Source: Novosphingobium sp. (GTDB taxonomy: Bacteria; Pseudomonadota; Alphaproteobacteria; Sphingomonadales; Sphingomonadaceae). Taken from it: 64,000 bases of DNA. Both the position numbers and the translations under genes were made by a program. The notes under the pieces are model-generated. The model saw nothing but the letters and a program-made list of their open reading frames with translations, did no database searches and was not told the origin of the DNA. Shown piece after piece: positions 35,459 to 45,673 of the stretch. How positions within the stretch are numbered: the stretch's first letter is position 1; each line of letters starts with the position of its first letter. The stretch is taken from assembly GCA_017745295.1 (NCBI GenBank), contig JAGHZR010000018.1, forward strand, positions 62,001-126,000, written 5' to 3'.

Positions 35459-35539
35459 TTGGGAGCTGGGGAGACGCTCCTCGTTAGCCCGTACGCGGTT
35501 TCTCTTGGCTTTCGAGACCTTGGGCTATAGCGGCGGAGT

Positions 35540-36487
35540 ATGGAGCGCAATCTTGGACCCGAACTGCTGGCACCCGATCAGGACGGCGTGGCGCGCGCGG
35601 CTGCACTGCTGGGCGAGGGCAGGCTGGTCGCGGTGCCAACGGAGACCGTCTATGGTCTCATGGCGCGCGCCGACCGCGATGAATCGGTCGCGGCGATCTA
35701 CCGCGCCAAGGGACGACCGAGCTTCAATCCGCTGATCGTCCATGTCGCCGACCTGACCGCCGCTCAGGAACTGGCGGTGCTGGACGCGCGCGCATTGAGT
35801 CTGGCGGAGGCGTTCTGGCCCGGCGCCCTGACCATGGTGCTGCCCTTGCGCGAAGGCGCGGCGGTGGCTCCGGCGGTGACGGCAGGGCTGCCTACCGTGG
35901 CACTGCGCTGCCCGGCCCATCCGCTGATGCGGGCCGTTATTGCAGAGTCCGGATTGGCCTTGGCTGGGCCTTCCGCCAACCGCAGCGGCGGGGTGAGTCC
36001 GACGCTGGCCGAGCACGTCGTCGCCTCGCTGGGCGCGAATGTCGATGCGGTCGTGGACGGCGGTGCCTGCGAGGCCGGTCTCGAATCCACCATCGTCGCC
36101 TTGCGCGAGGACGGGCGCTGGCAGGTCCTGCGGCCGGGACCAATTCCGCGCGAGGCGATCCGGCAGGTCCTCGGCACGGAGAACGATGCCGTGACGTCGC
36201 AGGCGATCGAGGCACCGGGGCAACTCGCCAGTCACTACGCGCCGGGCAAGCCGGTCAGGCTGAATGCCGAGACGGCGGATGCGGACGAATTTCACATTGG
36301 TTTCGGTGCGATTGCCGGGGATACCAGCCTTTCGGCGAGGGGCGATCTCATCGAAGCGGCTTCGCGGCTCTACGCCTTGCTGCATCAAGGTGCGGCGGTG
36401 AGTCAGCCGCGCATCGCCGTTGCGCCGATTCCTGGTGAGGGCGTGGGTGCGGCGATCAATGACAGGTTGAGCCGGGCGGCGGCCTGA
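35540..36487 (+). CDS. tsaC: L-threonylcarbamoyladenylate synthase (Sua5/YwlC type)
   Basis: 315 residues: an N-terminal YrdC domain (GRLVAVPTETVYGLMARA, KGRPSFNPLIVHV, WPGALTMVLPL, GPSANRSGGVSPT) plus a C-terminal Sua5 domain after a linker with APGQLASHYAPGKPV. This long form makes threonylcarbamoyl-AMP for t6A37 formation in tRNAs reading ANN codons. The symbol could equally be written sua5 or ywlC. The start is the ATG at 35540. parS-type site 5 lies 82 bases upstream. Confidence 0.93.
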   Translation: MERNLGPELLAPDQDGVARAAALLGEGRLVAVPTETVYGLMARADRDESVAAIYRAKGRPSFNPLIVHVADLTAAQELAVLDARALSLAEAFWPGALTMVLPLREGAAVAPAVTAGLPTVALRCPAHPLMRAVIAESGLALAGPSANRSGGVSPTLAEHVVASLGANVDAVVDGGACEAGLESTIVALREDGRWQVLRPGPIPREAIRQVLGTENDAVTSQAIEAPGQLASHYAPGKPVRLNAETADADEFHIGFGAIAGDTSLSARGDLIEAASRLYALLHQGAAVSQPRIAVAPIPGEGVGAAINDRLSRAAA

Positions 36488-36501
36488 GTTCGGGCGCTGC
36501 C

Positions 36502-36828
36502 TCAGCGCCGCTGCGGCGCAGCTCCGGGCATCAGGTACTGCATCTGGGCGTAATCGTCGCGGGCCTTGTTGCAGGCCTCACGGTCGCCCCGGTCGCACTG
36601 GCGCAAGTGTTTCTGATACTGACCCTGCATCTTGCCCAGCTTCTCTTCCTGCTTGCGTATCTGGCGGCCGCGCTTTTCGTCGGCTTCGGACTGGCTAGTG
36701 GTCACGGCATCCACGGCCGACCCGGCAACGCGAACCGGGGCGGTCACGATCTTGCCGGCAGTGCTGAGGCAGCCGGAGAGCAGCAGAGCCGCTGCGGGGG
36801 CGAGGAAGGGCAGGGTGCGCTTAATCAT
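36502..36828 (-). CDS. Small lipoprotein with a charged helical domain
   Basis: About 108 residues from the ATG at 36828; the frame is open further upstream, but the lipoprotein signal fixes this start. A lipobox LLLSGC places the lipidated cysteine at residue 20. The rest is strongly charged and helical (SEADEKRGRQIRKQEEKLGK), with CDRGDREACNKARDDY near the end. No named family is recognised. It lies downstream of carD on the same strand, past the carD terminator. Confidence 0.75.
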   Translation of the reverse strand: MIKRTLPFLAPAAALLLSGCLSTAGKIVTAPVRVAGSAVDAVTTSQSEADEKRGRQIRKQEEKLGKMQGQYQKHLRQCDRGDREACNKARDDYAQMQYLMPGAAPQRR

Positions 36829-36885
36829 CGTGCGGGACCCTCTCACGAAGCGACTGTCACCACAATGATTATCCCGGAAAACGAA

Positions 36886-36916
36886 AGGGGCCGCTTCCGG
36901 TGTGGAAGCGGCCCCC
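36886..36916 (-). terminator. Terminator after carD
   Basis: A 12 bp stem, GGGGCCGCTTCC with GGAAGCGGCCCC, followed on the minus strand by TTTCGTTTTCC, 28 bases after the carD stop. Confidence 0.8.
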
Positions 36917-36943
36917 TTGCGTGCGAGATGACGCTGCGTCTGA

Positions 36944-37477
36944 TCAGACTGCTTCAGCGCTCTCGTAGTACTTCGGCGCATACTCGTTGAGGATCGAGAG
37001 GATCTTCTTCAGAGCCGCCGGTTCATCGGTCTTTTCCATGGCCGCGAGTTCGCGGGCCAGGCGCGAGGAAGCCGCTTCGAAGATCTGGCGCTCGGAGTAG
37101 CTCTGCTCCGGCTGATCGTCGGCGCGGAACAGGTCGCGAGTCACTTCGGCGATCGACACGAGGTCGCCCGAGTTGATCTTCGCTTCGTATTCCTGGGCGC
37201 GGCGCGACCACATGGTGCGCTTCACCTTCGGCTTGCCCTTGAGCGTATCGAGTGCTTCGCGCAGGGTCTTGTCCGACGACAGCTTGCGCATGCCGATCGA
37301 TTCGACCTTGTTCACGGGAACGCGCAGAGTCATGCGCTCTTTTTCGAAGCGCAGCACGTAAAGGTCGAGCTGCATCCCGGCAATTTCCTGCTTCTGGAGC
37401 TCGATCACACGGCCTACGCCGTGCTTGGGATAAACGACGTAATCTCCAACATCGAAGGCATCGGCCCTGGTTGCCAT
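36944..37477 (-). CDS. carD: CarD family transcriptional regulator
   Basis: 177 residues from the ATG at 37477, with AAAGGACG as ribosome binding site. The N-terminal CarD/TRCF-type Tudor-like domain (FDVGDYVVYPKHGVGRVIEL) binds RNA polymerase beta. The helical C-terminal domain (WSRRAQEYEAKINSGDLVSI, EVTRDLFR) binds DNA near promoter -10 regions. It stabilises open complexes, notably at rRNA promoters. The helicase, S4 protein, fdxA and carD are ordered as in many other alphaproteobacteria. Confidence 0.93.
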   Translation of the reverse strand: MATRADAFDVGDYVVYPKHGVGRVIELQKQEIAGMQLDLYVLRFEKERMTLRVPVNKVESIGMRKLSSDKTLREALDTLKGKPKVKRTMWSRRAQEYEAKINSGDLVSIAEVTRDLFRADDQPEQSYSERQIFEAASSRLARELAAMEKTDEPAALKKILSILNEYAPKYYESAEAV

Positions 37478-37815
37478 GTATCGTCCTTTCACCTGCAGGA
37501 TTCGCTGCCATACCTACGGTGAGAGACAACCGGGTGGTGCGACTTGAAAACGCAAAAGCGCTTTCGCCGCCCGGTCAGATACCTCTCCCAGCCGTTTGCT
37601 TTCGAACCCTGCCTCGCAATGCAAATGCTGCCGAACGGGCAGAAGGCCCGGGCAGTTGCTGGATTATATAGCATCGATGTGACAAAATTACCAGAGGCGA
37701 GCGGACGGTTAACCGTCGCTCGCCTCAAGGTCTTTCGGGGCGGGGCGAAATGGCCCGCCAAGTCCCTCATTCATTGGGGAAAGCAGGTTCCCCAAGTGAG
37801 GTTGCAGTGCAGCAA
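37478..37815. other. Non-coding stretch between fdxA and carD
   Basis: 338 bases without a supportable gene. It contains the fdxA terminator-like hairpin (37694-37726), a GGGGAA/TTCCCC hairpin near 37778-37795, and the carD promoter region. An AT-rich stretch near 37656-37690 may hold the promoter. Confidence 0.5.
37694..37726 (-). terminator. Terminator-like hairpin after fdxA
   Basis: GAGGCGAGCG pairs with CGCTCGCCTC and ACGG with CCGT around a TTAA loop, with one bulged base. On the minus strand it is followed by TGGTAATTTTG, a weak T tract. Confidence 0.65.
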
Positions 37816-38154
37816 TCAGTCGCCTTCGCCGGGCTCGGGCGAGAAATATTTTTCCAGCTTGCCTTCTTCGCCGCGCATCGCGTCGGCGTCTTCCGGTGCG
37901 TCCTTCTTGGTCGTGAGGTTGGGCCATTCCGCCGAATACTTGGCGTTCAGCTCCAGCCACTGTTCCAGGCCGCTCTCGGTATCGGGCAGGATCGCCTCGG
38001 CCGGGCATTCCGGTTCGCAGACGCCGCAATCGATGCATTCGCTGGGATTGATGACGAGCATGTTCTCGCCCTCGTAGAAGCAGTCCACCGGACAGACTTC
38101 GACGCAATCCATGTACTTGCACCGGATGCAATTGTCGGTGACGACATAGGTCAT
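37816..38154 (-). CDS. fdxA: Seven-iron ferredoxin FdxA
   Basis: A 112-residue ferredoxin with the two cysteine motifs of the 7Fe [3Fe-4S][4Fe-4S] type: [18 protein letters not shown] near the N-terminus and [16 protein letters not shown] at about 38-53. The C-terminal extension with [18 protein letters not shown] is typical of FdxA. It carries electrons in the cytoplasm; its partner is not evident. It lies between the S4 protein and carD on the same strand. Confidence 0.95.
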   Translation of the reverse strand: MTYVVTDNCIRCKYMDCVEVCPVDCFYEGENMLVINPSECIDCGVCEPECPAEAILPDTESGLEQWLELNAKYSAEWPNLTTKKDAPEDADAMRGEEGKLEKYFSPEPGEGD

Positions 38155-38169
38155 GGCTGCGTATTCCTC

Positions 38170-38475
38170 TTAGAAGGCCTCGTTTCGGTTGGCCGCTGCT
38201 ATGGGAACATCTGCCCCCGCGTCAAGCACTCTATAGCAGGCTTGGGCTTCGGGGGTCGGTCCGCGGCGGTCTGGAAGGGATAGGATTTCTATCACCCGGA
38301 CGCCTCCAGCTGTCGGTACGGTCAGGATATCGCCGACGGCCACCTTCTGATGGGCGCGTTCCACCCGGCGACCATTAAGCCGCATATGGCCTTCCTCGGC
38401 CATGGTCTGGGCGAGGGGCCGCGTTTTGACGAGGCGCAGGAACCAGAGAAGCTTGTCGATCCTCATGCCTGTCAC
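38170..38475 (-). CDS. S4-domain RNA-binding protein (Hsp15-like)
   Basis: About 101 residues; the methionine at residue 4 is an alternative start. The S4 fold covers MRIDKLLWFLRLVKTRPLAQ and EEGHMRLNGRRVERAHQKVAVGDILTV. Hsp15-like members bind free 50S subunits carrying nascent chains, but that role is untested here. It starts 11 bases after the helicase stop, so the two are surely co-transcribed, with fdxA following 15 bases on. Confidence 0.88.
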   Translation of the reverse strand: MTGMRIDKLLWFLRLVKTRPLAQTMAEEGHMRLNGRRVERAHQKVAVGDILTVPTAGGVRVIEILSLPDRRGPTPEAQACYRVLDAGADVPIAAANRNEAF

Positions 38476-38486
38476 GCTCCTACCGC

Positions 38487-41072
38487 CTATCTGCCGAGCA
38501 ATTCGCCGAGTGCGGCGAAAGCGCCGTCGCTTTGCCTGGGGGCAGGGCGGGCGACTTCGGCTTCGCGTTCGCGCTGCGGCGGGCGCCAGCGCCAGCGCAC
38601 CGGGGCCGGGGCGCCGTGCGCGCCGTCCGGAAGCGGGCGCGGCATCATTGCCTGGAAGCCGCCGAAGCGCAGTAGGCGGGCATAGCTGGCAGTGGTCAGG
38701 CCCATCGATACGGCGCGGGCCGGATCGAGCGAGAACGAACGCGAGGGACCCTTGTGGCCGCTGGCGGCGGAGCGCGCCTCATGCGCCTCGCGCAGGAGCT
38801 TCTCGGCCATGTCGAGACGGAGGAGTTGCTTGCCGAGGTTGCGATAGCCGGGGGCCTTGTGGCGCTTCGTGGCGTCCATCGTCGGCGGCATGGCGGCATC
38901 CGGCTCGCTGCCACCCTCACCTCTGGGAGCCTCCTTGCCGGCGATCTTCGCCAGCTGGCGCCAGAGCGCGATCGGGCCGGGGCGCAGCATGGCAGGGAGG
39001 AACAGGTCGAGCGCGCCCACGCGCACGCCCAGCTTCGCCAGCATCGTGCGGCGGGCCTTGTCGATCCGGTCCACGCCGGAACCGTCGCGGGCGATCATGC
39101 CGCCGCGCTCGACCAGAGTGATGAGCAGGGCGCGCAGATCCGGCCCGGCGTCCTCGGCGCGGCTTGCCTCGTCCAGCTTCGCGAGCGGCGCGAGCGGTTC
39201 CAGCGCCGTGACCAGCCAGGCTTCGAGCGCGGCGACCAGCGCCTTGCGGGCAGGCGCGGGAATCGCATCAAGCACGCGGTCGGGCACCAGTACCGGCGCC
39301 AGCAGCGAGCGACCGGGCGACAGTGCGGCGATCTTGCCGCCGTCCCAGCTCAGCGTGCCGTTCTCCAGCGTGAGCGGCGCCGCGCCTTCGTGCACGGCGG
39401 CGGTCAGGGCTTCGGCGCGGGACTGGAGCAGGCCGGGCAGATGGCGCTCGGCGGCGGCCAGCAGCAGCTTGCGGTCGGAAAGGCGGGCGGCAGGATCGAC
39501 CTGGAAGGCGAAGCCGTGCAGCGAGCCGATGTGCTCGCCTTCCACCAGCACTTCCGCGTCTTCGAGGCGGACCGACAGCAGTCCGGCATCGGGGCCGAGT
39601 TTTTTCATGAGCACGGCGGTCCTGCGATTGATGAATCGTTCGGTGAGTTTGCCATGAAGGGCATCGGAAAGGCGAGCCTCCACGGCACGGGCGCGGGCGG
39701 CCATTTCCTCGCGGGCCAGCACCCAGTCCGGGCGCTGGGCGATATAGGCCCAGGAGCGGATCGCGGCGATGCGGCCTTGCAGGGTGTCGATGTCGCCGCC
39801 GGTCAGGTCGAGCCGGGCGATCTGCTGCGCCATGTAGTCGGCGCCGAGTTCGCCGTGGCGAAGGTCCTGCCAGAGCCGGGCGACGAAGCGCGAATGAGTC
39901 TCCACGCCCTGCTGGCGGAAATCGGGCAGGCGGCAGACTTCCCAGAAGCGGCGGACCATGGCGTGGCCGCGCAGGCTGTCCATCACCGTGCCGTCGTCGG
40001 CCAGGCGCTTGAGCACCGCGAGGTCGATCGCCTCGGGGCCGAGGACGAGGCCGTCGCGGTCCGGCGGCGTTTCGAGGTCGGAGATCAGCGTGGCCACGCT
40101 GTCGAAGCGCGGTTCGGGATCGCGCCAGAACAGTTTGGTCAGCGGCGGGAAGCGGTGTTCCTCGATCGCGTAGACTTCGTCCGGCTCGAATTCGGAATCG
40201 TGCCCGCCGGAGCCGGTGAGGGTGCCGAAAGTGCCGTCCTTCTGGTGGCGCCCGGCGCGTCCGGCGATCTGGGCCATTTCCGAAGTCGTGAGTCGGCGGT
40301 GGCGCTGGCCGTCGAACTTGGAGAGTCCGGCGAAGGCGACATGTTCGACATCGAGGTTGAGGCCCATGCCGATGGCATCGGTGGCGACGAGGTAATCCAC
40401 CTCGCCCGACTGGTAGAGCGCGACCTGGGCATTGCGCGTCTGCGGGCTGAGCGCGCCCATGACCACGGCGGCGCCGCCCCGGAAACGGCGCAGCATTTCG
40501 GCGATGGCGTAGACCTGCTCGGCGGAGAAGGCGACGATCGCGCTGCGGGGCGGTATGCGCGAGAGCTTCTTCGCCCCGGCATGGCTGAGGGTGGAGAAGC
40601 GCGGCCGCGTGACCACTTCGACATCGGGAACGAGGGCCTTCACCATCGGCTCCAGCGTCGCCGAGCCGAGAATCATCGTCTCCTCCCGGCCGCGTGCATG
40701 GAGCAGGCGGTCGGTGAAGACATGGCCGCGCTCGCGGTCGGCGCCGAGCTGGGCTTCGTCGATGGCGACGAAGGCGAGGCTGCGCTCCGTCACCGGCATC
40801 GCCTCCACGGTGCAGAGCAGGTAGCGCGCTTCCTTTGGCTCGATGCGTTCCTCGCCGGTGATCAGGGCGACGCTCTTCTCGCCCTTGATCTTGCAGACGC
40901 GGTCGTAGACCTCGCGCGCGAGCAGGCGGAGCGGGAAGCCGATGGCCCCGCTGGAATGGGCGCAAAGACGCTCTATGGCGAGGTGAGTCTTGCCGGTATT
41001 CGTGGGACCGAGCACCGCCTTCACCCCGCTGGGGGCGTCCTTTCGCGACGAGGCATGCCGGTCGTGAACCAT
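38487..41072 (-). CDS. Suv3-like DEAD/DEAH-box helicase
   Basis: About 861 residues from the ATG at 41072 (an ATG at 41111 would add 13). Helicase motifs appear in the order of the Suv3/Ski2-like group: Walker A GPTNTGKTHLAIE, motif II AIDEAQLG, motif III GSATLEP, motif V ATDAIGMGLNLDVEHV and motif VI QIAGRAGRHQ. A long C-terminal region with a basic, proline-rich end follows. Mitochondrial Suv3 unwinds RNA for degradation, and the bacterial orthologue probably also acts on RNA. It heads the helicase-S4-fdxA-carD gene block. Confidence 0.88.
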   Translation of the reverse strand: MVHDRHASSRKDAPSGVKAVLGPTNTGKTHLAIERLCAHSSGAIGFPLRLLAREVYDRVCKIKGEKSVALITGEERIEPKEARYLLCTVEAMPVTERSLAFVAIDEAQLGADRERGHVFTDRLLHARGREETMILGSATLEPMVKALVPDVEVVTRPRFSTLSHAGAKKLSRIPPRSAIVAFSAEQVYAIAEMLRRFRGGAAVVMGALSPQTRNAQVALYQSGEVDYLVATDAIGMGLNLDVEHVAFAGLSKFDGQRHRRLTTSEMAQIAGRAGRHQKDGTFGTLTGSGGHDSEFEPDEVYAIEEHRFPPLTKLFWRDPEPRFDSVATLISDLETPPDRDGLVLGPEAIDLAVLKRLADDGTVMDSLRGHAMVRRFWEVCRLPDFRQQGVETHSRFVARLWQDLRHGELGADYMAQQIARLDLTGGDIDTLQGRIAAIRSWAYIAQRPDWVLAREEMAARARAVEARLSDALHGKLTERFINRRTAVLMKKLGPDAGLLSVRLEDAEVLVEGEHIGSLHGFAFQVDPAARLSDRKLLLAAAERHLPGLLQSRAEALTAAVHEGAAPLTLENGTLSWDGGKIAALSPGRSLLAPVLVPDRVLDAIPAPARKALVAALEAWLVTALEPLAPLAKLDEASRAEDAGPDLRALLITLVERGGMIARDGSGVDRIDKARRTMLAKLGVRVGALDLFLPAMLRPGPIALWRQLAKIAGKEAPRGEGGSEPDAAMPPTMDATKRHKAPGYRNLGKQLLRLDMAEKLLREAHEARSAASGHKGPSRSFSLDPARAVSMGLTTASYARLLRFGGFQAMMPRPLPDGAHGAPAPVRWRWRPPQREREAEVARPAPRQSDGAFAALGELLGR

Positions 41073-41269
41073 TATGGAGCCGAATGTGGCACCGCCTCCA
41101 GCCCCCCGCAAGTCTCGGCTCGTCGAAAGGAGGGTGAAAATCCCCGGAATTAGCGGGAGGTTAACCTTGAAGGCGCAGAAGCGGCCTCTCGAAGTCGGGC
41201 TTTTCCGCGGGGTCGGATGAGCCTGCGCCGCGTGGGGCGGCAGCTTTCGTACGGTGGGAAACGGGCATC

Positions 41270-42859
41270 TTGTTCAAGGCGCTGGATCGGAGTGGGGAAG
41301 GGACCGCGCATGTCGCGGCGCTTTCGCACGACCAGGTGCTGAAGGAGGCTGGTTCCCCTGCCGCGAAGCCTTCGCGACTGGCGCGCTGGAAGCACGGTAT
41401 CGAGCGCTGGTGCCACGAGGTGGAGATCGCGCCGGACCTCGCCTGCGATATCGGCAGCCGCCGGTGGTTTCGCGGCCTCGCGACGATGCTGGGGCTGGGC
41501 GCTGCCGCTTTCGCGATGGGGCCGGATTTCTCGGCGGTCGAGGCGGCCACGCCTCTCGCAAGCCGCAGCCGCGACGAATTTCGCAGCCAGACCATCTCGC
41601 CGCTCGCGCTCGGGGCCGACAGTGGCCGTCACATGGGCGCGAGTTCGCTGGTGAGTCCGCTCGCCAATGTGCCGGATCGGCCTTCGATCCAGCTCGTCTC
41701 GACCTTGGGGCAGGGCGACAGTTTCGGGCGCATGCTGGAGCGCGTCGGCGTGGGCGGGGCGGATCTGGCGCAGATTACCCAGCTGGTGAGTCAGGCAGTG
41801 CCGGTGGACGATCTCGCCTCGGGCACACGCTTCGATATCACCATGGGCCGCCGTTCGGCTCCGGGAGCGCCGCGCGCGCTCGATTCTATGGATTTCCGCG
41901 CGCGTTTCGATCTCGACCTTTCGGTTGAGCGCGGCCCCGGCGGACTCGCGCTCGTGCGCCACCCGATTCGCGTGGACGAGACGCCGCTGCGCATTCGCGG
42001 CACGGTCGGCTCCGGCCTTTATCGCTCGGCGCGCAATGCCGGGGCGCCGGTGGGCGCGATCCAGTCGTACCTGCGCGCGATCGACAAGTATCTCAGCCTG
42101 GAAAGCGACATCGCCGCGCAGGACCAGTTCGATATCGTCGTAGCCTACAAGCGCTCGGCCAAGGGCGAGCGCGAGGTGGGCGATCTGCTCTATGCCGGGC
42201 TCGATCACGGGGGCAAGCCACGGGTCCAGTTGCTGCGCTGGGGCAAGCAGGGCGAGATGATCGCGTCCTCGGCGCTGACCCAAGCGCAGGGCGCGCCGGG
42301 CGGCATGCCGGTGGCGGGGCACATGACCTCGGCTTACGGCAAGCGCCGTCATCCGATTCTCGGCTTCGTGCGGATGCATGCGGGCATCGACTATGGTGCG
42401 CGCTACGGTTCGCCGATCTATGCAGTGGCCGACGGCGTGGTGAACTTCGCCGGGCGGCACGGCGGGCACGGCAACTATGTGCGGCTCAGCCACGGCGGCG
42501 GACTCGATACCGGCTATGGCCATATGAGCCGCATCGCCGTTTCACGTGGAACACGGGTCAGGGCGGGGCAGGTGATCGGCTATGTCGGCTCGACCGGACT
42601 CTCCACCGGACCGCACCTCCACTTCGAGGCCTATCGCGGCGGTCAGACGATCAACCCGGCGGGGCTGCGCTTCATTGCGCGTCCGCAAATCGACGGCAAG
42701 GAGAAGGACGCCTTCCGCGCCAGACTGAACGCGATGCTCGGGGTGCAGCCGGGCGAGGCGCTCGGTACGATTGCCGCGCCTGCCGAGGCTCCGGCGGCTG
42801 CCGGGCGGGAGATCGACCGTTTGGCGCCGGGAGTTGAGCAGGGCCCGCAAGCCAACTGA
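41270..42859 (+). CDS. M23 family metallopeptidase with an N-terminal transmembrane segment
   Basis: 529 residues from a TTG at 41270. A basic cytosolic N-terminus is followed by one hydrophobic segment near residues 68-85 (FRGLATMLGLGAAAFAMG). A LysM/OapA-like beta region follows (FGRMLERVGVGGADLAQI and later PVGAIQSYLRAID). The C-terminal LytM domain (about 350-460) has RMHAGIDYGA, VRLSHGGGLDTGYGHMSRI and GLSTGPHLHFEAY, which retain the zinc ligands HxxxD and HxH. It should cut peptidoglycan cross-links. A parS-type site falls inside the LytM domain. Confidence 0.88.
   Translation: MFKALDRSGEGTAHVAALSHDQVLKEAGSPAAKPSRLARWKHGIERWCHEVEIAPDLACDIGSRRWFRGLATMLGLGAAAFAMGPDFSAVEAATPLASRSRDEFRSQTISPLALGADSGRHMGASSLVSPLANVPDRPSIQLVSTLGQGDSFGRMLERVGVGGADLAQITQLVSQAVPVDDLASGTRFDITMGRRSAPGAPRALDSMDFRARFDLDLSVERGPGGLALVRHPIRVDETPLRIRGTVGSGLYRSARNAGAPVGAIQSYLRAIDKYLSLESDIAAQDQFDIVVAYKRSAKGEREVGDLLYAGLDHGGKPRVQLLRWGKQGEMIASSALTQAQGAPGGMPVAGHMTSAYGKRRHPILGFVRMHAGIDYGARYGSPIYAVADGVVNFAGRHGGHGNYVRLSHGGGLDTGYGHMSRIAVSRGTRVRAGQVIGYVGSTGLSTGPHLHFEAYRGGQTINPAGLRFIARPQIDGKEKDAFRARLNAMLGVQPGEALGTIAAPAEAPAAAGREIDRLAPGVEQGPQAN
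42538..42553. other. parS: parS-type site 6 (inside the M23 peptidase gene)
   Basis: CGTTTCACGTGGAACA, one change at the first base from the consensus palindrome, in the LytM domain coding sequence where it encodes VSRGT. Confidence 0.85.
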
Positions 42860-42887
42860 TCTGAATCGACGTTTGAACCATCAAATG

Positions 42888-42980
42888 CCGTCGCCCCCGC
42901 GAAAGCGGGGGTCCCGCTTTCTTTCTCGACCTTTCGTAATACGCAAGGAAGCGGGATCCCCGCCTTCGCGGGGATGACGG
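42888..42980. repeat. REP-like inverted repeat, family 2
   Basis: Two 32-base arms (42888-42919 and 42949-42980) match as inverted repeats at 28 of 32 positions, with a 29-base loop. Each arm holds its own small GC hairpin. It lies just after the M23 peptidase gene. Confidence 0.8.
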
Positions 42981-43012
42981 GAGTGGGGGAGGCGAACGAG
43001 GAGCTGACGGGG

Positions 43013-43036
43013 CTTCGACAGGCTCAGCCTGAGCGG
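43013..43036. repeat. Short dispersed repeat, family 4, copy 1
   Basis: A 24-base sequence beginning CTTCGACAGGCTCAGC and ending GAGCGG, close to the copies at 45624, 48921 and 48965. It contains the internal palindrome CTCAGCCTGAG. Confidence 0.7.
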
Positions 43037-43073
43037 GACGGGGGAATTTCCCTTGGACAGTCCGTCACATTGA

Positions 43074-44682
<1,609 letters not shown>

Positions 44683-44708
44683 ACCGGCGCGCGACCGGGA
44701 GAGAGATA

Positions 44709-45272
44709 ATGAGTCAGCACCGAACCGACATCACCGTGGCGGCCATTCACGGCAAGGCGCCGCGGATTCATTCCAGCGCCTTCATCGCGCCGGGCTGCCG
44801 GATCATCGGCGATGTCGAGATCGGGCCGGACGTCAGCATCTGGTACAACTGCGTGATTCGCGCCGATGTGAACCGCGTGGTCATCGGCGCGCGGACCAAT
44901 GTGCAGGACGGCTCGGTGATTCACTGCGACAGCCCCAAGCCCGCAAGCCCCGAAGGCTATCCGACCCTGATCGGCGAGGACGTGCTGATCGGGCACATGG
45001 CCATGGTGCATGGCTGCACGCTGGAAGACCGGGCCTTCGTCGGCCTCGGGGCGATCGTCATGGACGGTAGCCATATCGAGTCCGACGGCATGCTGGCGGC
45101 GGGCGCGCAACTCACCGGCAAACGCATCGGGGCGCGGCAACTCTGGATGGGGCGCCCGGCAAAGTATTTGCGCGATCTCGATGATGCCGCAATTGCGGCC
45201 AACCAGGCAGGTGTACGGGGTTACGTCGTGAATGGCCGACTCCATGCCGAAGCGCTGGGACTGAAGGACTGA
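44709..45272 (+). CDS. Gamma carbonic anhydrase family protein
   Basis: 187 residues from the ATG at 44709, preceded by GGAGAGAGA. It is a left-handed beta-helix of hexapeptide repeats (APGCRIIGDVEIGPDVSIWY and similar), with metal-site histidines in SVIHCDSP, LIGHMAMVHGC. This is the gamma-CA/YrdA/PaaY group, some members of which hydrate CO2 and some have lost activity. Its stop overlaps the DUF167 gene start by one base (TGATG). Confidence 0.88.
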   Translation: MSQHRTDITVAAIHGKAPRIHSSAFIAPGCRIIGDVEIGPDVSIWYNCVIRADVNRVVIGARTNVQDGSVIHCDSPKPASPEGYPTLIGEDVLIGHMAMVHGCTLEDRAFVGLGAIVMDGSHIESDGMLAAGAQLTGKRIGARQLWMGRPAKYLRDLDDAAIAANQAGVRGYVVNGRLHAEALGLKD

Positions 45273-45583
45273 TGGCCAGGGTCAAGGTTGCGCTGCCGAC
45301 TGCGGAGGCCGTTCGCGCCTTGCTCGACGGGGAGGGGCGCCTTGCGGTGCGCGTTACCCCCGGAGCCAAAGTGGAAACGCTGGAGATCCTCGAAGGCCGC
45401 CTCCTCGTGAAGGTCAGGGCCAAGCCGGAAGACGGCAAGGCCAACGAGGCCGTGCGCGCCCTGATCGCGGCCGCGCTGGATCTGGCGCCGTCGCGCGTCG
45501 AACTGCTGCGCGGCGCCACATCTCGCGAAAAGCTGTTCCACGTGGAACGTCCTCCCCGGCACGGGGAGGGGGACCATGCGTAG
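45272..45583 (+). CDS. DUF167 (UPF0235/YggU) family protein
   Basis: 103 residues with the DUF167 core: LAVRVTPGAKVETLEI, LLVKVRAKPEDGKANEAVRALIA and SRVELLRGATSREKLF. The function of the family is unknown. The ATG overlaps the carbonic anhydrase stop, so it is the last gene of a hemB-GNAT-CA-DUF167 run. A parS-type site overlies its C-terminus, encoding LFHVER; the few residues after it (PPRHGEGDHA) look like sequence from an inserted repeat. Confidence 0.86.
   Translation: MARVKVALPTAEAVRALLDGEGRLAVRVTPGAKVETLEILEGRLLVKVRAKPEDGKANEAVRALIAAALDLAPSRVELLRGATSREKLFHVERPPRHGEGDHA
45534..45549. other. parS: parS-type site 7 (inside the DUF167 gene)
   Basis: TGTTCCACGTGGAACG, near the 3' end of the DUF167 coding sequence. 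Confidence 0.88.
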
Positions 45584-45623
45584 CATAGTGGAGGGGCATT
45601 GGACTGCCCCTTCATTATCCATC

Positions 45624-45648
45624 CTTCGACAAGCTCAGGATGAGCGGG
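45624..45648. repeat. Short dispersed repeat, family 4, copy 2
   Basis: Begins CTTCGACAAGCTCAGG and ends GAGCGGG, between the DUF167 and globin genes. Related copies lie at 43013, 48921 and 48965. Confidence 0.7.
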
Positions 45649-45673
45649 CGTGGTTCTCTGCCGCCATATAGAG

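Noticed and set aside
41270-42859. Recent transfer of the M23 peptidase gene because of its TTG start and inserted parS
   Set aside because: Base use looks like that of its neighbours, and parS sites occur in several native genes here.
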